This document shows, piece by piece, positions 63,915 to 64,000 of a stretch of 64,000 nucleotides of DNA. The stretch is taken from NCBI GenBank assembly GCA_965646165.1, contig CBFFYP010000006.1, positions 22,028 through 86,027 on the forward strand, read 5' to 3'. Every line of letters starts with the position of its first letter. Position 1 is the first letter of the stretch. This DNA is from MGBC114844 sp910585855 (GTDB lineage Bacteria > Bacillota > Clostridia > Lachnospirales > Lachnospiraceae). The position numbers and the translations under genes are program-made. Under the pieces are notes generated by a model. That model was not told where the DNA came from, did not search any database, and saw only the letters and a program-made list of their open reading frames with translations.

Positions 63915-64000
63915 CCATCAACAGCGAGAGGCGGTTTGCTCCTGTTCTTTGCCAGCGACTTCGGAGAACGGTTAGAAAGTCTTGGGCTTCTGTGGAAACA
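63915..64000 (-). repeat. Family A element, copy A7 (cut by the window end)
   Basis: Left part of a reverse-oriented copy. The spacer before it and the arm at 63929-63952 closely match A4, but with a few base changes (GCTCCTGTTC for GTTCCTGCCC). Then GCGACTTCGGAGAACGGTTA and GTCTTGGGCTTCTGTGG follow, as in A4. The second arm lies beyond the window. Confidence 0.7.

Noticed and set aside
3750..64000. Family A or B elements as CRISPR arrays
   Set aside because: Copies are kilobases apart or in inverted pairs, with no short direct repeats at regular spacing and no cas genes.

Overview
The window reads as chromosome of a low-GC, anaerobic, endospore-forming Clostridia member, most likely Lachnospiraceae. 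The grounds are spoIVA, the sporulation pair yqfC/yqfD in the order yqfC-yqfD-phoH-(HD protein)-ybeY, A+T-rich Firmicutes coding style with strong AGGAGG-type ribosome sites, and the purine, proline and MutS gene types. Nearly all genes lie on the + strand. No rRNA, tRNA, CRISPR array or intact insertion sequence was seen.

Layout. 1-3.6 kb: purine genes purE, purM, purN, purD. 3.6-5.15 kb: a gene-free block bounded by a ~30-bp terminal inverted repeat and holding two large palindromic elements. 5.2-6.5 kb: a TnpB-family protein in which all three RuvC catalytic positions appear to be lost, followed by a structured non-coding stretch. 6.7-24.4 kb: a large surface-polysaccharide locus with an ABC-type exporter, many glycosyltransferases, GT-C-like membrane proteins, a five-gene FAD oxidoreductase/GT2/epimerase/TIM-barrel/GT2 cassette, and an acyltransferase broken by a stop codon. 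It becomes markedly more A+T-rich from about 11.9 kb. 24.4-36.9 kb: clostripain-like protease, cupin, DUF3592 protein, YetA-like protein, spoIVA, a decayed Phd-Doc toxin-antitoxin pair, nuclease/transposase fragments, and a membrane MutS-like ATPase on the minus strand. 36.9-49.3 kb: alaS, a split chromate transporter, rpsU, the yqfC-ybeY sporulation/RNA-metabolism/c-di-AMP operon, a DUF3048 lipoprotein and a lipid flippase. 50.1-63.7 kb: two FAD proteins, proB/proA with ynzC and a folate enzyme between them, miaB, a HAD phosphatase, mutS and a UDP-sugar pyrophosphorylase.

The most unusual content is outside ordinary genes. Family A elements (seven, A1-A7, some in convergent pairs) have a conserved multi-hairpin core flanked by 24-29-bp arms. 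The arms are perfectly or nearly perfectly complementary within a copy but differ between copies. Family B elements (two full copies plus at least one shortened, terminator-like derivative) show the same logic with 19-21-bp perfect arms and a different ~95-nt core. Both look like repeated structured RNA or hairpin-DNA elements whose arms change in a compensatory way. Next to the densest of these regions sits the nuclease-dead TnpB homologue. By analogy with TldR proteins it may be an RNA-guided transcription regulator, possibly of the adjacent polysaccharide locus. That link is inference.
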